Assembly: GCA_016926805.1 (NCBI GenBank)
Contig: JAFGNV010000108.1
Coordinates: 1-42,972 of the forward strand
DNA length: 42,972 bases
Origin: Anaerolineae bacterium
Lineage (GTDB): Bacteria; Chloroflexota; Anaerolineae; 4572-78; J111
Reading direction: 5' to 3'
Both the position numbers and the translations under genes were made by a program. Within the stretch, counting starts at the first letter, position 1. Each line of letters starts with the position of its first letter. Shown here one piece after another: positions 27,142 to 35,631 of the stretch. The notes under the pieces were generated by a model. That model searched no databases. It saw only the letters and a list, made by a program, of their open reading frames with translations, and had not been told where the DNA came from.

Positions 27142-27170
27142 ATTGTACTCAGGATAAGAGGGCTTGGCAA
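27142..27170 (-). promoter_or_regulatory. Promoter of the GNAT-like gene
   Basis: On the minus strand TTGCCA (27165-27170) is 17 bp from TACAAT (27142-27147). The predicted start near 27135 leaves room for either TTG start codon. Confidence 0.55.
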
Positions 27171-27367
27171 GTAAAATCGAGAGCATCGAATCCATTCTTG
27201 CCTTACTCAGATGCCATCAATTGTTGCCCTTTTTCTCTCTGCGCTCTACTTGATTTAACATTGTTCGCCAAATAAGCCATTTATTGGTATACTTGTGACA
27301 AAACCCCTGTACTCTCCGCAAACTTGTCAGGCGAGAGAGGCGCCAAACCTAAGGTGGAGGTGTTTTC

Positions 27368-29524
27368 ATGGCCCTGGTCACTGTTGCGGCAGGTAAACAA
27401 TATCTGGTTGACCCCAACAACAAGCCCCTCTTTGCGCTGGGGATTAACTACTCCGGCTATTTTGATCGCGCCTGGAAAATGTGGGAACCAGACCAGTTTG
27501 ACCCGGAACTGATTGCCCGTGATTTCCATAAAGCTCAAAACAGCGGTTTTAACGCTATTCGGCTATTTGCCCATGCTGCTCTGCTCCAGGAAATTCAGCG
27601 GAATAAGTTTGATAAACTGGATCAAGTTCTGTCAATTGCCCAGGACCATCAGTTGCTGGTGCTAATGACCCTGAACGATGCCCATTACCTGGACCTGACT
27701 CGCACCAGCGAACTGGATGTTAAAATTGCCGAGCGTTACAAAGATGTGCCCACCATTTTGGGCTACGATCTGGAAAACGAGCCGGTCTTTTACAACCTGG
27801 TGGCGGCGATTTACCCCGAAAAATACCGCCCGCCGGTTCACAGTCGCCAGTTGGTTGACCATTACGGTGAACGCGTCAGCCGCCAGGAAGCGCACAACCT
27901 GCAACAACAGCGTAGCATCCCTGGTCATCTGGACGAAGACACCGCCTATTATTACATCAATGCCCTGCGCCTGTTTCTGGAATACGATGCCGCCGTGCGG
28001 GCGTTTGTGAAGCAGGGTAAAGGCACCACAGTTGACTTTATGACCTCGGATGATGCAAATCCCTGGTATTTCCTCATCGGCATCCTGGACGACACGGTGG
28101 CGGCCTGGCTCCAGGCCCGGATGGACCCCATCCGGGCAATTGGTTGTCGGCACTTATTGACCGTGGGTTGGAACTGGCTGCACTTTGCCGGACTCCCGGC
28201 CAATCGGGTGCTCGATTTTCAATCGTATCACAATTACACCACCCTCTCCCTGTCTGGTTTCAATACCAACGTGGCCCATCTGGAAGGACTGCGCCGGGCA
28301 TTCCCCAAACACCCCCTCGTTTTTGGCGAGTTTGGCTGGAGTAACCAGTCCGGCACCAACCCTACCAGCAGCCGCGCCGTGTCGGCTGAATATACGGCTC
28401 TTTACGAAGCCGCCACCCTGGCCTATTTACGCGCCAACAACTTTGCCGGTGGCTTCAAATGGATGCTCAACGACGTGCTCGGTACGGGCAATCCCTACGA
28501 AGCCAGTTTTGGGGTTTTTAGCGCGGGCGATCAGGCCAAACCGATTCGTGATCTGGTGCATCGGTTTAGTAAGGATTGGCCAGCGGCGGACAAGGAAGCC
28601 ACCTTTGCTCATCTGCGTGAAGTGGAAGCAGGCATGGCTTATCGGTTGAATTTGCCGCAACAGGTGATGGTGGGCGGACGCAATTATCAGGATGAAGCCC
28701 TCGGTTGGCAGGCCGAAAATGCCAGTCATTGTTATATCACCATCGCTGATCAGCAACTTGTGATTGACGCCAACGGCGCAGGGCGACTCTCTCTTGCTCC
28801 CTGGGATTTGATGTCCGACTGGAAACGAACCCGTGAGGCCGATGTGTATCGTGTGCTTGGCCCGCAGTACCGCACCCGCCAGCAAACCTTTGCCGCAGGC
28901 GAAACGGTGGTGCTCGACCTCCGGCCTGACGCACAATATGCCGTGGTGATGGGGGCCGAAACCCCCGTCTATACCGAGCCTGATGACGTGATCCAGATTG
29001 CGCCCAAGCCAGGCGAACACGTAATGCTTTTTGGTGATTTTGAAAATTACCTGTACGCTGCGCTCAACTATCTGCGCCGCTTTGCCCCCGATTTTACCTT
29101 TGCCGCCGACAAAGTCGCCGGACGCTGGGCCTATGTTACGGTGGTGGCGCCAGTAGAGCAGATTTCGGATGAAGTTTTGGATAATATTCGTGGCGCTGGA
29201 GCCGTGCTGGTGGAGCGGGTAGTAGGTAACACCCTGGAGTCTACCGAAACCAAATTGAACGAAATGGTCGGGCGCGGCCAGCGTTTTCTCACCGCCGTCG
29301 AGCCGCCCCAGGAGGAACCTCTCCCTGAAACGCCGGTTTCCCCCACCGGGGAAATCGAAGAAATTTACCTTGTTCAACCCGGCGATACGCTGGGCAAAAT
29401 TGCCAAGCAAGTCTACGGCGACTTCACCCTGTGGCGACTGATTTTTGAGGCCAATCGCGATAAAATTTCCGACCCCGGCCTTATCCGGGTGGGGATGGAG
29501 TTGCGTTTGCCGGAAAAGGGATGA
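27368..29524 (+). CDS. GH5-like glycoside hydrolase with C-terminal LysM domain
   Basis: Encodes 718 residues, starting at an ATG preceded by GGTGGAGG. Residues about 1-400 look like a TIM-barrel hydrolase of clan A: LGINYSGYF near the start, LENEP with probable acid/base Glu138, and FGEFGW with probable nucleophile Glu321. A middle region (about 420-640) looks beta-rich plus an alpha/beta part. The last 55 residues are a LysM domain (YLVQPGDTLGKIAKQVYGD and ANRDKISDP), which binds N-acetylglucosamine polymers. No signal peptide is visible, which is odd for a cell-wall or polysaccharide enzyme. Substrate unknown. A shorter paralogue follows after 22 bp. Confidence 0.85.
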   Translation: MALVTVAAGKQYLVDPNNKPLFALGINYSGYFDRAWKMWEPDQFDPELIARDFHKAQNSGFNAIRLFAHAALLQEIQRNKFDKLDQVLSIAQDHQLLVLMTLNDAHYLDLTRTSELDVKIAERYKDVPTILGYDLENEPVFYNLVAAIYPEKYRPPVHSRQLVDHYGERVSRQEAHNLQQQRSIPGHLDEDTAYYYINALRLFLEYDAAVRAFVKQGKGTTVDFMTSDDANPWYFLIGILDDTVAAWLQARMDPIRAIGCRHLLTVGWNWLHFAGLPANRVLDFQSYHNYTTLSLSGFNTNVAHLEGLRRAFPKHPLVFGEFGWSNQSGTNPTSSRAVSAEYTALYEAATLAYLRANNFAGGFKWMLNDVLGTGNPYEASFGVFSAGDQAKPIRDLVHRFSKDWPAADKEATFAHLREVEAGMAYRLNLPQQVMVGGRNYQDEALGWQAENASHCYITIADQQLVIDANGAGRLSLAPWDLMSDWKRTREADVYRVLGPQYRTRQQTFAAGETVVLDLRPDAQYAVVMGAETPVYTEPDDVIQIAPKPGEHVMLFGDFENYLYAALNYLRRFAPDFTFAADKVAGRWAYVTVVAPVEQISDEVLDNIRGAGAVLVERVVGNTLESTETKLNEMVGRGQRFLTAVEPPQEEPLPETPVSPTGEIEEIYLVQPGDTLGKIAKQVYGDFTLWRLIFEANRDKISDPGLIRVGMELRLPEKG

Positions 29525-29546
29525 GGTCGTTTCATTGTGAGGAAAT

Positions 29547-31118
29547 ATGTCCATTGTCACCCTTGATCCCCACAAGCCCGGTTTTCTCGACCCGTCCGGC
29601 CAACCATTCTGGATTCACGGCGTAAACTACGAGGGATTCTACGACCGGGCCTGGGCTATGTGGCGACCCGATCTCTATGACCCCGGCCTCATTGCCCACG
29701 ATTTTCAAAAAGCCCGGGCCAGTGGTTTTAACTCGGTGCGCCTCTTCATCCAAAAAGAGAATATCGACGAGGTTAACAACGATAATTTTAATCGCCTGGA
29801 TACCGTTTTTAATCTGGCCCGTAACAACGGCCTGTACGTGCTACTGACCTTTAACGACTATCATAGTCCCGACCTGGCCGGGGTGGGCCGGTTCAATGCC
29901 AAAATTGTGGCGCATTTCAAAGGCGATCCGATAGTGCTGGGCTGGGATTTGGAGAACGAGCCGCGTCTTTACAACCTGCTGGTGGCCACCTATCCCGCTG
30001 GCCCGCCGCCGCTGCTCACCTCGGCGCTGGTAGACGCGCTGGGCGAGCTGGTTTCGCGGGCGGAGATGGGCAATCGTACCATCCCCGGTTCCCTGCGCAA
30101 CAACCCGGACCTGGCTTACTATTACGTCAACGCGGTGGAGGCTTACGTGCGTTACAGCGGCGAAGCCTCGGCCTACAACGGCACCTTGATTGACTACATG
30201 CGCACACCCGCCGCCCAAAAGTGGCAGCCCTTTTTGGACTTGCTAGACCAGACCATTGCCGCCTGGATCAAACCCCAACTCGAGCCGATGAAGGCCGCCG
30301 ACCCCACCCGCCTCTTCACCATCGGCTGGAACTGGCCCATCCTGGCCGCGTTGCCGTCCAACCGTTTGCTCAATTTTCACCAGATTCACCAGTACGGCAA
30401 CGTAGGCTACGATAAACTGCAAGCCATTTTTGCCATGCTGCGCTCATTGCGCGATACCTTCCCCGATATGCCCGTAATCATGGGCGAGTACGGCTACTCC
30501 ACCGACGAGAGCAGAAAGGTGGAAACCCCACGCCCGGTTGATCCGCGGATCGCGGCCCTGCACGAGGCGGCGATGATTTGTTTCTTGCGGGCCGAGGGTC
30601 TGGCCGGCGGCCACAAGTGGATGCTCAACGATGTGCGCGCCGCGCCCAATCCCTTTGAGGCCGGTTTGGGTCTCTACGCCGATGGCGACCGGGCCAAACC
30701 GGGCCAGCGTATGTTTGCTCACCTGGCCACGCTCTGGCGCGCCAGTGATGACCTCGGTCAACTCATTGTGCAGCCTGATCCCAACAGCGTGATCCGGTTT
30801 GTCTATCGCACCGCTACCGGCAGCCTGGCGGGTGGCAGCGGCTCTCCTCAAGCCGGTTTGAGCTGGCGCACCGATTATCCGGCCCAGTTGTTTATGACTT
30901 GGTTGGAGGATGGTCAAACTCGCCTGGAAAGTTCTGCGGCGATGGAGGTTGAGCTTGATCCGCCCGGTTTTGTGCCAAATTGGCCGGTGGGCCAGGGAGC
31001 CAGTGTCTATCGACTCTATAGCAACACTTTTAACCCCGAAGATGCTCGTCCCGCCGGTCAGCGGGTGCCGGTTTCGCTGCGCGATAATTTTCCCCGCCTG
31101 GTGACGCCGTTGGCATAA
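29547..31118 (+). CDS. GH5-like glycoside hydrolase, tandem paralogue without LysM
   Basis: Encodes 523 residues, with GAGG about 5 bases before the ATG. It aligns along its length with the N-terminal part of its upstream neighbour, sharing LGWDLENEP (probable acid/base Glu138) and IMGEYGY (probable nucleophile Glu314), even the same residue number for the first Glu. It stops before the region corresponding to the LysM domain. It too lacks a visible signal peptide. The pair most likely arose by tandem duplication. Cotranscription with the first copy is likely; tyrS follows after 57 bp. Confidence 0.85.
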   Translation: MSIVTLDPHKPGFLDPSGQPFWIHGVNYEGFYDRAWAMWRPDLYDPGLIAHDFQKARASGFNSVRLFIQKENIDEVNNDNFNRLDTVFNLARNNGLYVLLTFNDYHSPDLAGVGRFNAKIVAHFKGDPIVLGWDLENEPRLYNLLVATYPAGPPPLLTSALVDALGELVSRAEMGNRTIPGSLRNNPDLAYYYVNAVEAYVRYSGEASAYNGTLIDYMRTPAAQKWQPFLDLLDQTIAAWIKPQLEPMKAADPTRLFTIGWNWPILAALPSNRLLNFHQIHQYGNVGYDKLQAIFAMLRSLRDTFPDMPVIMGEYGYSTDESRKVETPRPVDPRIAALHEAAMICFLRAEGLAGGHKWMLNDVRAAPNPFEAGLGLYADGDRAKPGQRMFAHLATLWRASDDLGQLIVQPDPNSVIRFVYRTATGSLAGGSGSPQAGLSWRTDYPAQLFMTWLEDGQTRLESSAAMEVELDPPGFVPNWPVGQGASVYRLYSNTFNPEDARPAGQRVPVSLRDNFPRLVTPLA

Positions 31119-31175
31119 CCGCCAATTTAGTGTAAAATCCACCTTATTTTAGTATCAATAGAGAGTTGATTCATT

Positions 31176-32408
31176 ATGAGCGACAACGTATTCGACATTC
31201 TCCAACAACGCGGCTTCATCGCCCAAGTTACCGATGAGGAGACCGTCCGCAAGATGCTGGCGGAAAATCGGGTAACCTTTTATATTGGTTTTGACGGTAC
31301 GGCGGACAGCCTGCACGCCGGTAATTTGGTCACCATTATGGCCATGTTGCATCTGCAGCGGGCTGGACATCGGCCCATTGGTCTGGTGGGCGGCGGCACT
31401 ACGATGGTGGGCGACCCCAGCGGTAGAACCGAACTGCGCCAGATGCTCTCCGAAGCAGAGATTCAGGCCAACGCCGACAAACTGCACACCCAACTGAATC
31501 ATTACCTGCATTTTGACCAGGACCAAGCCATTGCCGAAAACAATGCCGATTGGCTGCTGGAGTTAAACTACATCAAATTTCTGCGCGAAATTGGCCGCCA
31601 TTTCAGCGTCAACCGCATGCTGGCTGCCGAGGCCTATAAGCAGCGCCTGGAAAAGGGATTGAGTTTTATTGAGTTCAATTATCAGTTGTTGCAAGCCTAT
31701 GACTATCTGATTCTCTACCAGCGTTATGGTTGTACCATGCAAATGGGCGGCGACGACCAGTGGGGTAACCTGCTGGCGGGGGTCGACCTGATTCGGCGGA
31801 TTGAAGGAGCCACCGTTCACGCGATGACGTATCCCTTGTTGACCACGGCCAGTGGGGCCAAAATGGGCAAAACTGCTTCAGGCGCGGTCTGGCTGGATGC
31901 CGACAAGCTCAGCCCGTATGATTATTACCAATATTGGATCAATTGCGATGACCGGGACGTGGAACAATTATTAAAAACTTTCACTTTTCTGCCCCTGGAC
32001 GAGATCAAACGATTGGCGGCGTTGGCAGGCGCCGAATTGCGCGAGGCCAAGCGAGTGTTAGCCTACGAAGCCACGGTCATTACCCACGGCGAGGCGGAAG
32101 CCCGCGCCGCCACAGAAGCGGCTCAGGCTGCGTTTGCCCGGAGCGGCGACCTGAGCGCGATGCCGTCTACCGCTATCTCCGGTTCTCGACTGGCGGCAGG
32201 GCTGGGCGTGCTGGAGATTTTTGCCGAAGTCGGCCTGACTCAATCGCGGGGGGAGGCCCGGCGGATGCTGCAACAGGGCGGCGTGTATGTGAATGACCGG
32301 CGGATTGATCAGGTTGACACAGTGCTGACTGCTGCCGATGTGACTACAGAAGGAATTTTGTTGCGAGCCGGAAAGAAAAAATATCATCGTCTGGTGATTG
32401 AGGATTAA
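31176..32408 (+). CDS. tyrS: Tyrosyl-tRNA synthetase
   Basis: Encodes 410 residues, typical for bacterial TyrRS. It attaches tyrosine to tRNA-Tyr. Seen are the HIGH-equivalent SLHAGN (His47-Asn50), the tyrosine-binding FYIGFDGTADS, QMGGDDQWGN, the KMSKS-equivalent KMGKT (229-233), and a C-terminal S4-type RNA-binding domain (RGEARRMLQQGGVYVNDRR). No T-box leader is visible in the 57-bp gap upstream, so it may be read through from the glycosidase genes. The gene faces the candidate small RNA downstream. Confidence 0.97.
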   Translation: MSDNVFDILQQRGFIAQVTDEETVRKMLAENRVTFYIGFDGTADSLHAGNLVTIMAMLHLQRAGHRPIGLVGGGTTMVGDPSGRTELRQMLSEAEIQANADKLHTQLNHYLHFDQDQAIAENNADWLLELNYIKFLREIGRHFSVNRMLAAEAYKQRLEKGLSFIEFNYQLLQAYDYLILYQRYGCTMQMGGDDQWGNLLAGVDLIRRIEGATVHAMTYPLLTTASGAKMGKTASGAVWLDADKLSPYDYYQYWINCDDRDVEQLLKTFTFLPLDEIKRLAALAGAELREAKRVLAYEATVITHGEAEARAATEAAQAAFARSGDLSAMPSTAISGSRLAAGLGVLEIFAEVGLTQSRGEARRMLQQGGVYVNDRRIDQVDTVLTAADVTTEGILLRAGKKKYHRLVIED

Positions 32409-32422
32409 AACGTTTGTGGGGA

Positions 32423-32437
32423 CAGGTTTCAAACCTG
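32423..32437. repeat. Short palindrome CAGGTTT-C-AAACCTG
   Basis: A perfect 7-bp inverted repeat around one C just after tyrS, inside GGGGACAGGTTTCAAACCTG. Its GGGACAGG start recalls the dispersed palindromes at 1162 and 7990, but the core is different. Confidence 0.4.
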
Positions 32438-32454
32438 CGCCTACTCTTTAACTC

Positions 32455-32487
32455 AAAAAAAATTTGCCCCGGGAGGTTCCGGGGCAA
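32455..32487 (-). terminator. Strong intrinsic terminator of the candidate small RNA
   Basis: TTGCCCCGG and its complement form a 9-bp stem with a six-base loop, followed on the minus strand by eight T. In the plus direction the tail is only ATTGCATTT, so it works best for the minus strand, though it may also stop tyrS transcripts. Confidence 0.8.
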
Positions 32488-32537
32488 TTGCATTTAGAGA
32501 GGAGGAGGGAACTACGAGGGGCATATTACCGCCTGTT
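32455..32537 (-). ncRNA. Candidate small RNA with anti-Shine-Dalgarno tract
   Basis: A strong promoter (32544-32572) points to a start near 32537. About 80 nt later there is a 9-bp GC-rich hairpin (32464-32472 with 32479-32487) followed by eight T on the minus strand. Between them the transcript carries a pyrimidine run, TTCCCTCCTCCTCTCT, able to pair with Shine-Dalgarno sequences. No start codon with a ribosome site gives a convincing peptide. It resembles no small RNA I recognise (not tmRNA, SRP RNA or 6S). It could be a trans-acting regulator, or an antisense product of the tyrS 3' region. Confidence 0.5.
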
Positions 32538-32543
32538 GCTTCA

Positions 32544-32572
32544 TTTATACCTCTGGTTTGTTGTTTTGTCAA
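32544..32572 (-). promoter_or_regulatory. Near-consensus promoter of the candidate small RNA
   Basis: On the minus strand a perfect TTGACA (32567-32572) is 17 bp from TATAAA (32544-32549). No protein gene lies downstream on this strand before the terminator. Confidence 0.75.
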
Positions 32573-32749
32573 GAGGCGAATGCTTTGTTGATTCCCCATA
32601 AGCCAAGTCTCCTCACGCGGGAAGAGCCGAGGAAACACGAGCCATAATCAGCTTAAAATCATCGATTTGCTTTCGAACTCTCTCGTTTCTAACCAGAGAA
32701 GAATCCAATTCTGGACTTCGAACATGCCCCGCATAACTCACTACGCGTA

Positions 32750-32778
32750 TTGAAAAATAAATTTAGTTATGTTATGAT
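32750..32778 (+). promoter_or_regulatory. Promoter of the surface-anchored protein gene
   Basis: TTGAAA (32750-32755), 17 bp, TATGAT (32773-32778). The same hexamers and spacing, with the same TTATGT ahead of the -10, occur at the dockerin operon promoter (14679-14707). Predicted start near 32785. Confidence 0.65.
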
Positions 32779-32836
32779 TAAAAATGGATTATGTCATCAG
32801 GGTTATGTCTAATTTATCCGTGCCGGAGGCTGTTCA

Positions 32837-33817
32837 ATGAGCGTAACACAAAGAAACAAACTTGTGGTAATGATGGTGTTGACCATTTTCATTCTTTTGG
32901 CCTTCATCACTTCGGGTTTCACTGTGACCAACCTCAACAACCGGCCAGCCCTCATGTCACCACTCCAGGATGGCCCTTACCGTCTGACCAACGCCATCAA
33001 AAATGGTGATTTTGAACAGTTTTCCAATCAGGATTTACCCGGCAGCCAGGTAGCGCTCCACTGGTACCCTTACGATAACGGTGGCGCTCACATTGGCTGG
33101 TATAACGAGCAATGGGCCGAAGCCGTTCACGCTGGCGAACATTCTCAGCTCATGGAAATCTATCGGGTGGAAACCTTTCAACCCGACCGGGTTATGGCTA
33201 TTTATCAAACCGTAGATGTAGTGCCAAACATGAATTACCAGTTAACCATCCACGCCCTGATGCGCTCCGATGCCCCTGAACCGGATAGAAACCAGGGTGA
33301 GTATGCCATGCACTGGGGTATCGACTACCAGGGACGGGGAAAATATCATTTCGTTACCGATTGGATCGAGATGCCCTTGATTGAACAAAAACGGGTTGGT
33401 TCAAATGGCCCCAGCGACGACAACACTCATCTGATCTACCAGCGGATTACCGGCACCATTGCTACGCAAGGCCCCAAACTGACTCTCTTTATTCGGGGGA
33501 TGAAAATTAAACCCACCGGCACCGAATTGAATTTTAATATTGATGACGTTTCCCTGATTGGCCCCTTCCTCATCCCGACGCCAACTTTTACTCCCATGCC
33601 CACGTCAACTCGCCTGCCTACCAATACCCCCACCCCAACCCATACCCCAACTCCCGCTGGAACACCGGGGATGCCCATTACGGGGGCGACGCTACCTGAT
33701 GCGGGTGTAGTACTGCCCCGACATCTGTCGGTGGGAGCGTTGGTTTTTGGCGGCCTGGTGATGATTTTGTTGGGGGCCACAGCTGCCAACGGCCTGTTAC
33801 ATCATCGCAAAAAGTAA
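32837..33817 (+). CDS. Secreted protein with C-terminal membrane anchor or sorting-like signal
   Basis: Encodes 326 residues, with GGAGG 6-7 bases before the ATG. It has an N-terminal hydrophobic signal (about 10-32). The extracellular part (about 45-240) looks like a beta-sandwich, opening with NAIKNGDFEQF and containing YQTVDVVPNMNYQLTI, features common in carbohydrate-binding-module-like folds. A Thr/Pro linker (about 245-278) follows, then MPITGA (279-284), a hydrophobic helix and the basic tail HHRKK. The end resembles a sortase signal with an unusual motif, or a simple membrane anchor. No sortase gene is in the window. Ligand unknown. Confidence 0.8.
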   Translation: MSVTQRNKLVVMMVLTIFILLAFITSGFTVTNLNNRPALMSPLQDGPYRLTNAIKNGDFEQFSNQDLPGSQVALHWYPYDNGGAHIGWYNEQWAEAVHAGEHSQLMEIYRVETFQPDRVMAIYQTVDVVPNMNYQLTIHALMRSDAPEPDRNQGEYAMHWGIDYQGRGKYHFVTDWIEMPLIEQKRVGSNGPSDDNTHLIYQRITGTIATQGPKLTLFIRGMKIKPTGTELNFNIDDVSLIGPFLIPTPTFTPMPTSTRLPTNTPTPTHTPTPAGTPGMPITGATLPDAGVVLPRHLSVGALVFGGLVMILLGATAANGLLHHRKK

Positions 33818-33826
33818 TTCCCAAAT

Positions 33827-33855
33827 TGGACAAAATCAACGCTTTAGGCTAAACT
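33827..33855 (+). promoter_or_regulatory. Putative rpsT promoter
   Basis: TGGACA (33827-33832) and TAAACT (33850-33855) are 17 bp apart. The leader would be about 105 nt and includes a possible long-loop stem GGCGA/TCGCC (33903-33907 with 33925-33929) followed by TCTCATTTTT. Confidence 0.35.
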
Positions 33856-33967
33856 CTCGTTTTGGTTTCCAACAACGAATGACTTGCAAAGATCGTAACC
33901 GGGGCGAACCCCACCTAACGGGAGTCGCCTCTCATTTTTAGAGTAGAGAAATCTCAGGAGGATAATT

Positions 33968-34243
33968 TTGGCCAATCTCAAATCATCTGCCAAGCGCGCT
34001 CGCCAGAATATCAATCAAAACGCTCAAAACAGCTATTTTCGCACCACGGCTCGGACCTACGTCAAACGCGCCCGCGCCCAGATCGAAGCAAAAGAACTCG
34101 ACGCAGCCAAAGAAGAGGTGCAAAAGGCAATAAAAGCTTTGGATAAAGCAGCCCAAAAAGGCGCAATCCATCCCAATAACGCGGCGCGTCGCAAATCAAA
34201 CTTAATGAAAGCCCTGAACAAAGCTCAAACCATGACCCAATAA
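33968..34243 (+). CDS. rpsT: 30S ribosomal protein S20
   Basis: Encodes 91 residues, a normal S20 length. It binds 16S rRNA during small-subunit assembly. The sequence opens with the typical ANLKSSAKRARQNI and keeps the basic three-helix layout, including IHPNNAARRKSNLMKAL. It starts with TTG, with CAGGAGG upstream at good spacing. E. coli rpsT also begins with UUG, where the weak start matters for autogenous control; a similar use here is an inference. Confidence 0.97.
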   Translation: MANLKSSAKRARQNINQNAQNSYFRTTARTYVKRARAQIEAKELDAAKEEVQKAIKALDKAAQKGAIHPNNAARRKSNLMKALNKAQTMTQ

Positions 34244-34244
34244 G

Positions 34245-34336
34245 AACCCGGCAGGTTTTAAAAACTGGCCAGGTTTGGTTTGTCAGAACCTTCAATTGTG
34301 ACTTGGCAACCTTAAAACCGGGTCATTTTTTATTTT
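34245..34336 (+). terminator. Long-loop terminator after rpsT
   Basis: AACCCGG and TTTTAA (34245-34261) pair with TTAAAA and CCGGGTC (34312-34324), followed by ATTTTTTATTTTT. The long insert may fold into a second stem. The T-rich tail ends just before the LexA-box promoter. Confidence 0.6.
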
Positions 34337-34341
34337 TCCCC

Positions 34342-34371
34342 TTGACACTAGAACGTATGTTCTAGTATAAT
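34342..34371 (+). promoter_or_regulatory. Consensus promoter with embedded LexA (SOS) operator
   Basis: TTGACA (34342-34347) and TATAAT (34366-34371) are perfect consensus hexamers with an 18-bp spacer. The spacer itself is CTAGAACGTATGTTCTAG: two perfect 7-bp arms around four bases, containing GAAC-N4-GTTC, the Gram-positive-type LexA box. A repressor bound here would cover the whole promoter. It drives the FtsK-like gene 51 bp downstream. Confidence 0.85.
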
Positions 34372-34422
34372 ATCAGTATCTTTTCAAATTGTGGAGACGA
34401 TACGGCTCAAGGGGATTCTCTC

Positions 34423-35619
34423 ATGCCTGCCCAACCCAACATTGAACATATCCTGGATTATCAGGCCAATCAAATCGAAATAGTACTGGCCCATCATCGC
34501 GCGCCGTGCCGGGTGTTGGGCGGAACGGTTACCCCCCGTTGGGTCTGCTATCGGGTCATCCCGGAACTCACCACCAAGGTAGCTCATATCATCGCCCTCT
34601 CCGAAGAGGTAGCCTTGCGCCTGAATGCGCCGGATGTACGGATTTCCCGTCAGGGAGCGGCAGTCCAAATAGAAGTACCCCGCGCCGACGCGCAAACGGT
34701 GCGCCTGTTGCCCCTCTGTAACCAACTGGATGAGATTCCACGGCAGGCGGCTGTCTTGGGACTGGATGAGAAAGGACTGCCCCTATTACTCCGCCTCTCG
34801 TCGCCCGAAGTAGCCCACGTGTTGATCGCCGGGACGACCGGCTCCGGTAAAACCGTTTTGGCCCGTAGTATGGCTTTGTCGCTGGCAATGCATAATCGAC
34901 TGGGTGAGGTTCAGATAATCTTCATTGATCCCAAAGGTACAGGATTTGGACCTTTCACCCCCGCAGATGGCCCGGGATTGCCACACCTGTTACGCCCCAT
35001 TGTCCATGACGTTCATCAAGCCATCTTTCTCCTGGGCGAAATGGTTGGTGAAATGGTGCGCCGGGATCACGAAAACATCTCTCAACCACGACTGATTATT
35101 TTCATCGACGAGCTGGCCGACTTGATGGAACAGGGCGGCAAGGCCATGGATCGCCTGATGACCCGCCTCACCCAGCGCGGACGCAGCGCCGGACTACATC
35201 TGATAGCCTGCACGCAAAAACCTCTGGCCGCCACCATCGGCTCTTTGACCCGCAGCAATTTTCCGGTACGGCTCGTCGGCAGTGTGGCCAGCGCAGATGA
35301 TGCTCGGATTGCCGCTGGTATTCCAGGCACCAGGGCCGAAAAATTACTGGGCCGGGGCGATTTTTTGCTGGTTGCCAAAGGCCAGGTGACCCGTTTTCAG
35401 GCCGCCCTTGTTGCCGAAGCGGATATCAGACAAGTGGTCAACCGACTCCAAACTGGCCATCGAATTACCCGCCAATGGTCTGAAACAGAAGAAAACGAAC
35501 GTGGATTCTTACAGCCCACCGGCACCGAAGGCCGCTGGAGCCGCCTGGCTCCGCCCGGTTCCCGACGTCGCCGTGGCTTGGAGTTGATGTTGGGGCAACA
35601 GTTACGGTTGGTAAAGTAG
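34423..35619 (+). CDS. Soluble FtsK/SpoIIIE-like DNA translocase ATPase
   Basis: Encodes 398 residues, with AAGGGG upstream of the ATG. The ATPase core has Walker A AGTTGSGKT (about 126-134), IIFIDPKG, Walker B LIIFIDELADLM (about 224-235), RGRSAGLHLIACTQKP (sensor region) and FPVRLVGSVASADDARIA, all FtsK/SpoIIIE hallmarks. It lacks the N-terminal membrane helices and has no obvious C-terminal gamma domain; the last 40 residues are Arg-rich. The N-terminal 120 residues look like the small alpha/beta region seen before FtsK motors. The LexA box upstream suggests expression after DNA damage, so it may pump DNA or displace proteins during repair or delayed division. It precedes a small membrane protein by 12 bp. 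Confidence 0.88.
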   Translation: MPAQPNIEHILDYQANQIEIVLAHHRAPCRVLGGTVTPRWVCYRVIPELTTKVAHIIALSEEVALRLNAPDVRISRQGAAVQIEVPRADAQTVRLLPLCNQLDEIPRQAAVLGLDEKGLPLLLRLSSPEVAHVLIAGTTGSGKTVLARSMALSLAMHNRLGEVQIIFIDPKGTGFGPFTPADGPGLPHLLRPIVHDVHQAIFLLGEMVGEMVRRDHENISQPRLIIFIDELADLMEQGGKAMDRLMTRLTQRGRSAGLHLIACTQKPLAATIGSLTRSNFPVRLVGSVASADDARIAAGIPGTRAEKLLGRGDFLLVAKGQVTRFQAALVAEADIRQVVNRLQTGHRITRQWSETEENERGFLQPTGTEGRWSRLAPPGSRRRRGLELMLGQQLRLVK

Positions 35620-35631
35620 GATGTTAACCCT

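Noticed and set aside
32453-32638. 61-codon minus-strand frame running through the candidate small RNA
   Set aside because: Its start lies upstream of the promoter boxes and it reads through the terminator hairpin.
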